From assembly GCF_002878395.1 (NCBI RefSeq), contig NC_061119.1, positions 40,128,127 to 40,192,126 of the forward strand: a DNA stretch of 64,000 bases, in the 5' to 3' direction. Position 1 is the first letter of the stretch. Each line of letters starts with the position of its first letter. A program made the translations under genes and the position numbers. Below, in pieces: positions 24,053 through 35,285 of the stretch. Source of the stretch: Capsicum annuum (Eukaryota > Streptophyta > Magnoliopsida > Solanales > Solanaceae). A model generated the notes under the pieces. That model saw only the letters and a program-made list of their open reading frames with translations, had not been told where the DNA came from and searched no databases.

Positions 24053-24356
24053 TTTAGTAGAAGACTTTGATGAGTTCAATCTTTTTAATATACTAGATAT
24101 CGAAGGCCCATGCTAGCACGAGCCCAATATATGTTATTTTTTAGTCTCAATTTATGTGATACAAATAAAATTTTGATAATTAATTATATTTAGATATTTT
24201 AAGTCGTTAGTCATTGTAATTTATAATAGCTTTTTGACAATTGTAATTTACTATTTTAAGTTGTTAGTCATTATAATTTATAATACTCTTCTTGTCCAAA
24301 CTTTTTTAGCACTGATAGTCTATTATATTTTTAAAATAATTTAAATTTTTAATTAT

Positions 24357-24600
24357 TGTTATAAATATATTACCATATATAATGAATGTATACTTTGCTA
24401 TATGTAGTGAATCTCTACTTTACTATGTATAGTAAATGTCTATTTATGGAAAAGTTAGGAACCCCAATGTTAGTTTCTCCCTATAAATGAAGGGGGTTTT
24501 CCTTCATTGTAATTAACTCATCAAGAACCTCTCAAGAGAAATAACAATCATTCTCTCTTTTCTGTCTATTCTTCTTATTTTTACTTTATATTTCATAACA
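24357..24600 (+). repeat. 5' LTR of the copia element
   Basis: Begins TGTTATAAATA and ends ATAACA. It contains the TATA box CCCTATAAATG at about 24480. The next bases, CGTTATTAGAACGAGACTC, occupy the primer-site position. Confidence 0.85.
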
Positions 24601-27130
24601 CGTTATTAGAACGAGACTCTGCCAAATAATGTGAGATTATAAATTCAAAGGTAATTTCAAAGTTAGTGAGTTTTTATGTTATTTGTCTTTAGCTACTAAT
24701 AATATAATTATTATTGGATTTGAGAAAAAAATAACTGATTTGAAATCACTTATGCTTTAAATTTGTTCATGAAGAACAATATTGCTAAAAGATATGATGA
24801 TGAATTTAAATCTTATCTCATTAAAAGGGTAAGACATTGTATTAAAAGTTCAAATGCACCATGATGATAAGATGTTTGGTTCAAGTCCCATCGAATTATA
24901 GCCTAAGACGCCTTTATATGGATAAGACATTGAGTTTGAATCTCAATGCAACATATTGATGATATTATGATGGCTAAGGCAAAATAATGGGTGTTTCTGA
25001 AAAGTCACGAGACATGTCCCATTGAATATGCTTTATTCTTTGAAGTGAATGTAGTAGCAGTGCATAATATGTCTGAAAGAAGACAAGTGATTGAATGCAT
25101 GGATATAAGCATGGAGGGACAATATGATAATATTCAGCAAAAGTAATAATATTTTCACACGCTTATTATAATAGTAAGATATGATAGAGAAAAATTCTCT
25201 ACATTATATGCACACCTTGATTTGCTCTTAAAGTAGCAATATCGTGAAAGAGGTTCTAAGCTATCATAATTTGATATGCGTAAGGCACGACTATATTTCA
25301 TTCTTGGAAAATGAGAACTTTGATTGTTATAAATACATAACACCCTGAGGGTGAATGTAACTGTATATATATTCAAACGTATTCTTGGTTGTGAAGATAT
25401 CACAATCCACTCCAGAAGAGGTAGAATAATTAAAAGGTTGAATATCTCCAAGTTATTGTGGTAAGAAACACGAATGTGAAAAGTTACCCAAGCATGGTGA
25501 AATCACATTTCATAATAAATTAAGAGTTTATTGTTTATTGATACAATATTTATGTCACAGTAAACAAGAAGTTTACTTAAGTAAAAGGCACACGTCATAT
25601 TAAACTTGGAGTTTACTAGTACAAATAAGTTCATAAGTTGACAAGAACGACTATGACATTCCAAAGATGTGCACATTAAGTATTAAATAAATATTGAAGA
25701 ATTAGAGAATTCTTCATGAACTTTTAATGTTGTTTGTTCTCATGATAAGTTGGTTACACCAATTAATATTGATATTGAATCCCTTAGAGTCTGAAAAAAC
25801 ATAAAAGGTAAATAAGCGCCCGTTCACTTGTTATGTGATCTATTAAGATGAATCGATATAAGATGATCACTTATACGTTTATTGTCAATCTACAGTTTGA
25901 CATTAATAAAGTTACTTGCTCAATATAAATTAAGTTAAGAACATAATTTTCAGATTGTGTAATCAAGACAATTAATCTTGATGGTGATGGTTTAACATTG
26001 AATGCCTTTGATAAATAGTTTGACCATTTAATGAGAATAAAGTTTTATGTGTTGGTCTAAAGTAGGATATATTTCATACAATAGCACTTCTTTGCATTAA
26101 ACCAATCAATTATGATTAATTTCCCTTCAAATTTGATTCTGAGTCAGGAACCACACATTGTCCATCTAATAGTTTTGGTATGGGGTGTACAATTAATGAA
26201 TACGATGTTGCACAAAGATGGATTTCTTAAGGAAGATAGAGGATACATGTTAGTTTTCCTAACAAAAGGTGAGATTGTAAGCAACTATGAAATATGTTAG
26301 GAATTATCATCAGATCCTCATTCAAAAGATAGTTCAAGTCAAGTGAAAGTATCTACTAACTCAAATTTAGTATCATATTTAAGCTACAAGTTCTCCTATT
26401 GTGTATCCGTAAAGGACAAAGTCTATGCATACGTAAAGCGTGGTAGACTAATCAATTTCAAATGAAATAATTATTGAAAAAGATAAAGAACAAATAATCA
26501 TAATAAGAAGGCAATGTGCTTTCGAAGAACCTACAACATAACACTTCATGAAACCTTATGAAAGGTTCATGTACCTGAAAACAATAAAGTGATGGGATCT
26601 CAAAATGTTATGTCACACTGTGAACTGATACAAAATTAAATATCATTAATAGCTTTGATACAATATTGGCGCAATACTGTGAAATATTACGAGGATCCGA
26701 ATTCTACGTTTATTTAAGCATGTTGACATAGAAACATTTATCAAGTGATATGAAAGAACGCATCTTAGTAAGCATAAAATTTATTTGATTTGCAGTCTAG
26801 ACACTTGAAGATGTCACACATGAAATGCTGAATATTTTCACTTGACAAAATCTATATAAAAACTTTTAAGGATTCAAAATGTTTGAAGCATATAAAAGTT
26901 TTTGGAAAACTTATTTATAATCCTTATATTGGATAAATTTATAGCTTGAAAATTATTGGAACTCTTGAAGAGTTTTCAAGAGCAATAGATTATTTGTTGA
27001 AAGGAGAAACATACCGAATTGGATTGGTCCTGAAGTACCATATCTTAGTGCAATTGATGCACTAATTTATCTTGCAAATACTACAAGGCCTGATATAGCC
27101 TTTTTCAGTTAATTTGTTAATAAGTCCCGA

Positions 27131-27636
27131 TCTGATTGGTCATGCTGATGTTGGATACTTATTTGACCCACATAAAGCTCTATCTCAAATAGGCTATGTG
27201 TTCATATGTGGTGGTACTACCATATCTTGGAGATAGACAAAGTAGTTTATCGTAGCTACTTCATCGAACAATGTTGAGCTAATAGTTATTCATGAAACAT
27301 GCCAACAGTGTATGTGGTTGAGGTCGATGATGTATCTTATTCACGAAAAATATGGTTTGAAATGTGATAAAGTACCCATAATTTTTTTGAGGATGATGCA
27401 GTATCCACAACACAGCTTAAGGGAGGACTCAAGGATATAGAACGAAACATATTTTGCCAAAGCTTTTCTATACACATGAGTTACAAAATAATAGTGATAT
27501 TAACGTGCAACAGATTCATTCAAGTGACAATGTTGTTGATTTATTCACCAAGTCTCCTCCAATTTCAATTTTCAAGAATATTGTGCACAAGGTCGAGATG
27601 CAAAGGTTCAAAGATATTCTCATTAGGGAGAGTTAA
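27131..27636 (+). pseudogene. pol: Copia RNase H remnant
   Basis: Words in order: GHADVGYL, GYVFICGGTTISW, IVATSSNNVEL, CQQCMWLRSM and then, in 27454-27636, THELQNNSDINVQQIHSS and NVVDLFTKSPP. This is the C-terminal RNase H of Ty1/copia pol. There are several stops, and at about 27370-27450 a frame change disrupts the stretch between LKCDKVP and the HELQ block. It ends 196 bp before the 3' LTR, as expected. Confidence 0.8.
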
Positions 27637-27832
27637 TACGCGTTGTACTCTTTTTTTCTTATGAGGTTTTGTTCCACTAGATTTTCCTTGTAAGGTTTTT
27701 AATGAGGCAGCCTATATGCGTATTATTAGAGATGTGTACTATTTTTCCTTCACTAGATTTTTTTCTACTGAATTTTTTCTAGTAAGGTTTTAACGAGGCA
27801 CATTATCTATCAATTAGACATTCAAGGGGGAG

Positions 27833-28078
27833 TGTTATAAATATATTACCATATATAATAAATGTCTATTTTACCATATGTAGTGAATCTCTACTTTGCT
27901 ATTTATATAGTGAATGTCTGTTTATGAAAAAGTTAGGAACCCCAAGGTTAGTTTTACACTATAAATAAAGGGTTTTTTTCTTTATTATAATCAACCCATC
28001 AAGAACCTCTCAAGAGAATTAATAACCATTCTCTTTTTTTTCTCCATTCTTCTTGTTCTTACTTTATATTTCATAACA
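27833..28078 (+). repeat. 3' LTR of the copia element
   Basis: Partner of the LTR at 24357-24600. A small insertion (TATTTATATAGTG) and scattered substitutions separate the two. Confidence 0.85.
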
Positions 28079-28873
28079 AATATTGAGATTTATAATAACT
28101 TTTTTCTTATATTCCAATTTAAGTGACACTGATATAATTTCAAGAGTCAATCAAATATCACGATTGAATTCGCAAAGCAGACATGTCTTAAATGACTCAT
28201 AATAACTTATTAGAAGTGATACAACAAAATTACCATAAAAAATAGTTGTGAAAAAAATTTAAGTGGGCATCATATAAGATAATAAGTTAATTTAAAACAA
28301 TTAATTTATCATTTTTTGGTTTATTTTATTCTTTTTATTAAATATTTTTTTAATATTTACATGACTCATAATAATTAATTAGGGATGAAATAGTAAAATT
28401 ACGATTGAAACAGCTGAAGCAGACATATCATAAATATCTATTTACTTTTTTTATTAAATATTATTAATTTTTATAATACGTAAATGACATATAATAATTA
28501 ATTAGGAAATAACTTATTAGAAGTGATATAACAAAATTAATATTAAAAATAGTTGTCAAAAAAATTTAGACGGGCCTCTCATAAGATGTTGAGTTAATTC
28601 AAAACATCACTAGTTATCTTTTTATTAAATATTATTAACTTTTTGATACTTAAATAACTTATAGTAATTAATTAGGGATGAAATAGTAAAATTACGGTTG
28701 ACGCAGAAAAAACAGACATATCATAAATATCTATTTTATATTTTTATTAAATATTATTAATTTCGTAATACTTAAATGATATATAATAATTAATTAGGAG
28801 TGATATAATAGAATTACAAAGAGAACGGGCATGACGAACTTTACCAGCTTCCCTCACTCTTTTATATATTAGA

Positions 28874-29440
28874 AAAGAAATTTTAGGAATGATGTATTTT
28901 GAGATGATATGTTAAAAATTAAAAAAATCAAAAATTAATCGGATTATATTGATGCCAAAGAGAAACCAACATAATTGAAAAGGAATAAAAAATCTAACAT
29001 TGATTATACATTAGAAAATACGCAAAAATTAAAATAGTACTTCATTCGTCTCATAATAATTAATTAATTATTTTTCTTTTTATATGCATGTTAAAAAATT
29101 ATAAATGATAGGTAATTTTGCTGATTCATTCTTTAAAAACTTTTGAAGAACTTTACAAATAAGTGTAGACACTTTTAAAATAATTAATAAAAAATTAATT
29201 AATATTTTTTTAATTTAGTAAGATGAACAAATAATTATAATAAATAACCGTTTTGTTAACATCCTACAAGCAATTATGGTGTGTTACAACAAGAGAAAAT
29301 TGAAGAAAAGGTGTCTTTTAAGTCTTGAAAGAAGAATTGGTGACATTGACCAACTTAAAGGATCAAACATAGTTAAGAAACTTCATTAAGTTAATTGTGG
29401 ACTTGATTAATATTTTCAAAACTTTTTAATCTTTTTAAAA
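28874..29440. other. AT-rich stretch with no recognisable gene
   Basis: Runs of AATTAATTAATT and AAAATTAAAATAG, no open frame of note, no repeat structure beyond A/T words. It lies between the Helitron and the start of the DUF1985-Ulp1 domain, whose left boundary is probably somewhere here. Confidence 0.6.
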
Positions 29441-31107
29441 TTACAAATCAACTCACACCCCTCTCCTTTCTAAATCAACCATCTCTCTCTCAACTCTCTC
29501 CCAACCAACAATTCTGCAAAATTTCTCCTTTCAATCCTTGGCGACTTCAAGCTCCGACGACAAATAGCTAGTTGAGTTCCTTTTCGACTTTCAACCATCA
29601 ATCGACGTGACAAGCAGTGTTCTCCGGCGACAATAACTTCGAGTTCTTCGTCATCCTATTTTTTTCTTTGGCAGGTAAACAATTATTTCTTTTTAGTTAT
29701 GAAGAAACAGAGGAACTTGAACCAACTTCTCTTCTAGTATTGGTTAATAATTTCAATATTTCTTGCTTAAATTTGAAATGTGGACTGAATAAAATCCTAA
29801 TTTCTGGTATTTTTTCTCTACTCTTTTTTGTGTGAAATATAATTTTTTGTTGTTATTGTAGTTCTTATTGTCGAACTGTTGATTTAATTTATTGGTGATT
29901 TTTGGTCACCATTGATGTTCTTAATGTGTGTGTGTTGTGTTGGTGTTGCTGTGTTGATTTGTTATTTTTGTGGTAAAAATGGTGTTGCAACAAATGAACC
30001 ATCTGATGCAATAGATGAACCATCTGACGAAATAGATTAAACATCTGACGCAACAGATTAAACATATGTTGCAATAGATAAAACATTTGATGCAACAGAT
30101 TAAACATCTGATGCAACAGATGAAAATCTGATGCAACAGATGAACAATCTAACAGATTATTCATCTGTTGCGACAAATGACTCTTTTGTTCGGAAGAAAT
30201 CTAAACAATATTGATCCAACAGATAACTCATTTGGCAACAGATGAGTGGTCTATTTTTATTATTTCCAACGGATTACTCATCCGCTGCAATAGGTTAGTT
30301 ATAGGTTACAACAGATAACCTACCCGATGCAACAGATGGGTGATCTGTTTTTATTATTTCTAATAAATTACTCATTCGCTGCAACAGGTTGGTTATAGGT
30401 TACAACAGATAATCTACCTGATGCAATAGATGAGCGATCTATTTTTATTGTTTCCAACAGATTACTCATCCACTGCAACAAGTTGGTTATAGGCTGCAAC
30501 AGATATCCTACTTGGTGCAACAGATGAGTGATCTATTTTTATTATTTCCAACGGATTTCTCATCTGCTACAACAGGTTGGTTACATGCTACAACATATAT
30601 CTTACCTAGTGCAACAAATAAGTGATCTATTTTTATTATTTCCAATGGATTACTCATCCGCTGCAACAGGTTGGTTATATGTTGTAAGAATATCCTACCT
30701 AGCGCAACAGATGTGTGACCTATATTATTTCCAACAGATTAATCATCTGCTATAATAGGTTGGTTATATACTGCAACAGATATCCTACCTGATGCAGCAG
30801 ATGAGTGATCTATTTTTATTATTTCCAACGGATTACTCATCCATTGCAACAGATTGGTTATATGTTGCAACAGATATCCTACCTAGTGCAACAGATGTGT
30901 GGCTTGTTTTTATTATTTCCAACAGATTAATCTTCCGCTACAATAGGTTGGTTATATGCTGCAATCGATATCCTACCTGGTGCAACAGATGTGTGGTCTG
31001 TTGGAATTGTTATTTTACTATTGTACATGTTTGATTTACTGTTATCCTTTTTTAATGATGCATTAATCAATTATAATCTATTTATATTCTTGTTAATTTT
31101 AGATAAT
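29441..31107 (+). repeat. Leader/intron region with two palindrome-word arrays
   Basis: 29440-29672 looks like a transcribed leader (CTCTCTCTCAACTCTC, CTCCGGCGACAATAAC) ending at a donor-like CAGGTAAACAATT. 29980-30150 is an array of about 21-bp units built on CATCTGATGCAACAGATG. 30236-31005 is an array of about eight units of about 93 bp, each with GATCTATTTTTATTATTTCCAACGG, CTGCAACAGGTTGGTTATA and GATATCCTACC. Translated frames across these arrays are repeat artefacts. The second array stops about 100 bp before the ATG of the DUF1985-Ulp1 remnant. Confidence 0.7.
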
Positions 31108-34100
31108 ATGACTCCCAAAAGTAAAAAAAATCAAGTCCAAGTAAAGGAACAAGTGAAACAACTAGGCTATATCCACCACTCTGTGAGCTTGTTTTATAAG
31201 CGTTATCTCAATCAGGAGCAGAAGATGATGAACATGGAAAGAAGGAATGTTTCAAAAGAGAAGATCCAAATGCTAATAGCCCTTCCACCGAAGAGTTAGT
31301 CAAAACCTTCAGCATTAATTGTTATCCTATGAAAATGCAGTGTGATGGTGCCACAGATTTAATGAGTGATTTTATGGTTACGTCAGCCATGGAAAAATCG
31401 TTCGATGCCTTTAGAAAAATACTTCGAGAACAAAAATTGGATGCTTATTTTAGGGACAGCTGCTTTGGGCAATATCTTGATTTGCCGGAGGGCAACAATG
31501 CTTGTTTCCAAATAAAATGGTATATAATCTTCTCAAGCGTAGGTTTATGTACGAAAATAAAGATAAGATGGATGAGGTATGGATAAATTACTGTGGCATG
31601 CCTGTTTGTTTTGGTTGGAAGGAGTTTGCCATAGTTATTGGATTAAAATGTTATCCTCCTCCTTCTTAAGTTATACCTATTCTAACCCCCAAAAAGCACC
31701 CTCCACACCTAAAAAAGGCAAAGGCAAGTCGAGTGATCGTGATGACCCAGTGTCCCTTGTTGGTCCAAGCTTCAAAAACATAAATTTGACAGAAGCGTTG
31801 AAAGGCAAAAGACTTTCAAAGAAGCACAAACAATCATTATGCTTGGTTTGGTTTATACATAATGTTCTTTGGGCGAGAGACGTTAACAACAAATACTACT
31901 TGATTTGATAAAGCTCCCCGAGGATCTTGAGGCATTTAACAGCTGTCCCTGGGGTTATGAAAGCTACAAAATGACTACCAAATATTTGTTGACTCCGTTA
32001 ACGCCAAGGACATTCAACTTATATGGCTTTCCATGGGCTTTCACGGTAAATATTTCTTTTATCATTACATGATTCATTTTTTTTCAATAATGCTTTTGGT
32101 TTATTGGTGTTATTTTACAGGCTTGGGCATTTGAAGTCATTCCTTATTTGAGACAATAAGTGAACTACCGGGAAGAAGTTTTTTGTCCAAGAATCCTAAG
32201 ATGGTTGTCGGCCAAAACTGATAAAAATGCAAAAATTCTTGATCTCTTCACCCCCCCCCCCGAAGGAAGCAGTAAGGCTAATTCTAATTATGTTTTTATT
32301 TTAATTAATGATTTATAAAAATGATTTCATCATCATTCTAACATATGTATTGATTTATTTTAGATTGTCCATCTGTGGCTTGTTCCAACCAATCGAGAGT
32401 TAAAGATGCTATTTTTTCTACGATCTGTGAAAACTTTATCGGATCCTAAGGTCATTGATAGAATAAAGGAGGAATTATTTGGAGCAACAACCATCACAAG
32501 AAAAATAATTTTAGAGGGTAGGCTTGTTGCTGATGATGATGGTAGTGATAGTGGTAGTGATGCTTCTCTTATAATTTTTGAAATAAAAAACCATTATGAT
32601 TATGATCATACTGGTGATACAGATTTTGCCACTTCTAGAGAATGTTCTGCATGCAAATGTCAAGACTGCAAGGTGAAACATGATGGAAAGATTAATGCTA
32701 TTAATGCATTAACTACTTCTATAAAGGAAATGACATCTAAGAGGTATGTTATTCCATCAAAGAGGATTTTATATTCGTAAACTCCACTAGAGATCAAGGT
32801 GGCTAAGAGGAGAAGGAAAAAAATTTTCAAGGCATCATCAAATATTGAAAAAAGCAAAATTGCAACTCCTCTATCTTTGTCTTGTACCTTTGATCAATGT
32901 ACAAGGGCCATAGGAGAGCAGCATGAGCTGAAGAAAGTGAATGTATATCATATGTTCCAACAAACAAACAGACACATATTTGTTTCAACATCATACATCT
33001 GCTGAAAATTATCAAATAGGTATACACATTTGTTACAACTATCGTATAACCTGTTGCATCAGATGTGTTATCTATTGCAACATATGTCTGTCTGTTTTAG
33101 CAAATCAAACAGGTCTTAGTACTGTTTTAATTTGTACCAATAGGTGAGTCATATGTTGCAACAGATGGGTCATTTATTCAAAATTATCGTACAACTTTGT
33201 TTTACCTGTTCGAGTTTGTCCCAATAGATGATCCATCTGATACAACAGAGAGATAATCTGTTGTATATCTGTGATTATTAGCATTGACAATTCTAGCTTT
33301 CCAGGTGGATGTGACAGTAGAAGCTACGGCTGAATAACATAATATCACAGTTGGTAATCCATCAACTGCTTTCCCAGAAGAAGAAAAAATAGAGCCTGTC
33401 AGTTCGAAAAAATAGAAGAATTACCCATTTGAAGGATTCAACATCTCGAACGAGGCTCCAAAAAACTAACAAAGTTGATCAACGACTATTCAAAATGGAT
33501 TGCCGATAGGTTGTTAAAGCATCACATTGGCAGGTACATAAATCTTTTTTAAAGATATTGATCTATATGATTCTTGTAAAAATATGACATTAACACATAT
33601 AAATCATGTAGAAAACAAAATGACGAACACTACAAAGTGAATGAATTGAGTCTTGATTTTGATATGTTCGACTTTGTTGTTGCACATCTTGGAATGAAGG
33701 ATTGGTTCTATTTGATGTCACAACCCCAAACATACTAGAATGATGATGTTTAAATGTTATACATATTACTATTAATTAATACTTTATTTTATTGCATCGG
33801 TGTATTAATTTTATTATCACGAAATCTAAAATATTTGATAGTATGTGCAGCACATAGATGCTATTTTCTACTACCTCCAAAAGAAGGCCAAGTTACAAAC
33901 ACAAGAACAATATAGATACACGACAGATAATTATTTGTACAAAGTTTAAACCAATAATGCCTACGATAGGTTTTGTTAACAACAGCTGGAAATTTTCCGA
34001 ACAGAGGAATGTTTAATCAACATTATCAAAGGTTTTAGCATTTTAGTTGGCTTACCTTGGCATTTGGTTGACAAAGTATGCATCCCAATCAATTGCGGTA

Positions 34101-34673
34101 ATGAATTCTATTGGGTGTTGGCTGTCGTCGTTCTAAAAAAGAGGTGCATCCGAGTTTATAACTCGATTTCAGGAAGGAGACGTTTCGCATGCACAAGTTG
34201 GACAAAATATTTCCTACTTACCTTGATATGAGTGGCTTTTTAGACCAAAAGGTTCGTACTGATTAATCGACGATTGAAGCATATCGAGATAAAATGGGTA
34301 ATCCACTTGATGTAGAATATGTTGAAGGAATTGCTCAACAACCCATTGATAACCTATAAGTATCATGATTTAGTTTTATTTCATAAATTTCACAATGTTG
34401 ACATGAACTGCAAGATATGGATTATCTATTTTTTTAAAACATAGGGGTTGCGGCTTTTTTGTTGTCGCTTACGCTGAGTATTTGAGCGATGAATTATAAG
34501 TGCCAAATGATGGACTTGATATCGAATTACTCTGCAAAAGATATGCTACTCTTTTATGGAAATACAGAGAAGCAAAGGTTCAGAAATCATATACAAGCGA
34601 CATTAAAGATCCACGACGACCAAAGTCGAATTCCATAGCACCGGATGAAGAACAACTTGTCCATATTGAGTAG
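31108..34673 (+). pseudogene. DUF1985-Ulp1 (C48 peptidase) transposon gene, copy 1, degenerate
   Basis: Multi-exon remnant. Start MTPKSKKN at 31108; DUF1985 domain at about 31340-31660 ([19 protein letters not shown], then after a frameshift near 31510 [18 protein letters not shown]). Next come LTEALKGKRLSKKHKQSLC (31785), TLSDPKVIDRIKEELFGATT (32424) and a CxxC block SACKCQDCK (32646). The C-terminal Ulp1-like protease spans about 34060-34673. The catalytic His position reads FYWVLAVVV (normally FHWVLAVVV) and the Asp position RVYNSIS (normally RVYDSM). The Cys survives in GCGFFVVAYAEYL (34444-34480). Two of three catalytic residues are therefore replaced, besides many stops. This family travels in MULE-type transposons; it is not a cellular SUMO protease. 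Confidence 0.8.
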
Positions 34674-34679
34674 ATCCCT

Positions 34680-35285
34680 ATAGCTTGAGTCTATCAAAGT
34701 AATAACCTCTCCTCGGTAATTGTTGGCACCAAAATTTAAATTGTTGATTATTTTGTAGAGTAGATCATTTGTACCCATAATGATTTTTTTATAATTTATT
34801 TATTTGATGAGTTATTTCATGTAATTTTTGAAGGCTTTGATATATTTAATGTTGTCTGTGTATATAATTTAATCCTTAGTTTTGAACTTATTAATTAAAA
34901 TAGAACACTAGATTCAAATATCGCAACAGATTATACATATGTTGCAATAGGCAACATATCTATTGAAATTATCTAAAAGATTTAGACATATGTTGTCACA
35001 TGTAGGTTATTTGTTAGGTCTTCCTATTTTTTTGATTTGTTCCGACAAATTACCTATCAGTTACAATAGATAGACTATATGTTGCAACAAATTGTATATC
35101 TGTTACGATAAAGACTGAGATACATCTGCATAATACAATAGATGACCAATCTATAACGACAGATAATCAATCTGTCACAACAAATATACTATCTGTTACA
35201 ATAGATAGATAATCTGTTGCATTATAGAAAAATCAACTTTCGTCAAACATAAAAAATTATTATGGTGTTTGTCTTTGCACATCTT
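34680..35285. other. Intergenic stretch between convergent Ulp1 remnants, with palindrome words
   Basis: No gene. 34910-35225 contains about ten variants of ATCTGTTGCAACAGAT (ATATGTTGCAATAGG, ATCTGTTGCATTATAG and others) in both orientations. The two Ulp1 copies end on either side of it. Confidence 0.6.

Larger units (their letters stand above)
24357..28078 (+). mobile_element. Ty1/copia retrotransposon with both LTRs, coding region dead
   Basis: Two LTRs of 244 and 246 bp, each starting TGTTATAAATATATTACC and ending TTTCATAACA. The 3' LTR is preceded by the purine tract AAGGGGGAG (27824-27832). The 5-bp flanks ATTAT and AATAT agree at four positions. The 3.2-kb interior is short for copia and full of stops. 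Only scattered fragments are legible, the best being the RNase H at the 3' end. LTR differences, mostly point changes, show an old insertion. Confidence 0.85.
24093..28873 (-). mobile_element. Helitron on the minus strand, split by a Ty1/copia element
   Basis: The 3' end, read on the minus strand, is GCTCGTGCTAGCATGGGCC, then CTAG at 24096-24093 followed by T. The 5' end TCTAATATATAAAAGAGTGAGG is at 28873. Removing the copia element (24357-28078) leaves about 1.06 kb that matches the other Helitrons in reverse, for example AATAATTAATTAGG and TTAAATATTATTAA phrases. It stands tail-to-tail with the Helitron ending at 24052, 40 bp away. Confidence 0.7.

Noticed and set aside
24690..27060. Separate host genes within the copia interior (for example 25155-25451, 26112-26300)
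   Set aside because: Short frames without domains, lying between two matching LTRs; they are decayed gag-pol.
29889..31034. Frames rich in NLLHQM or LLQQ and CCNRW repeats
   Set aside because: They are translations of the 21- and 93-bp palindrome-word arrays; the same text appears in all frames and both strands.
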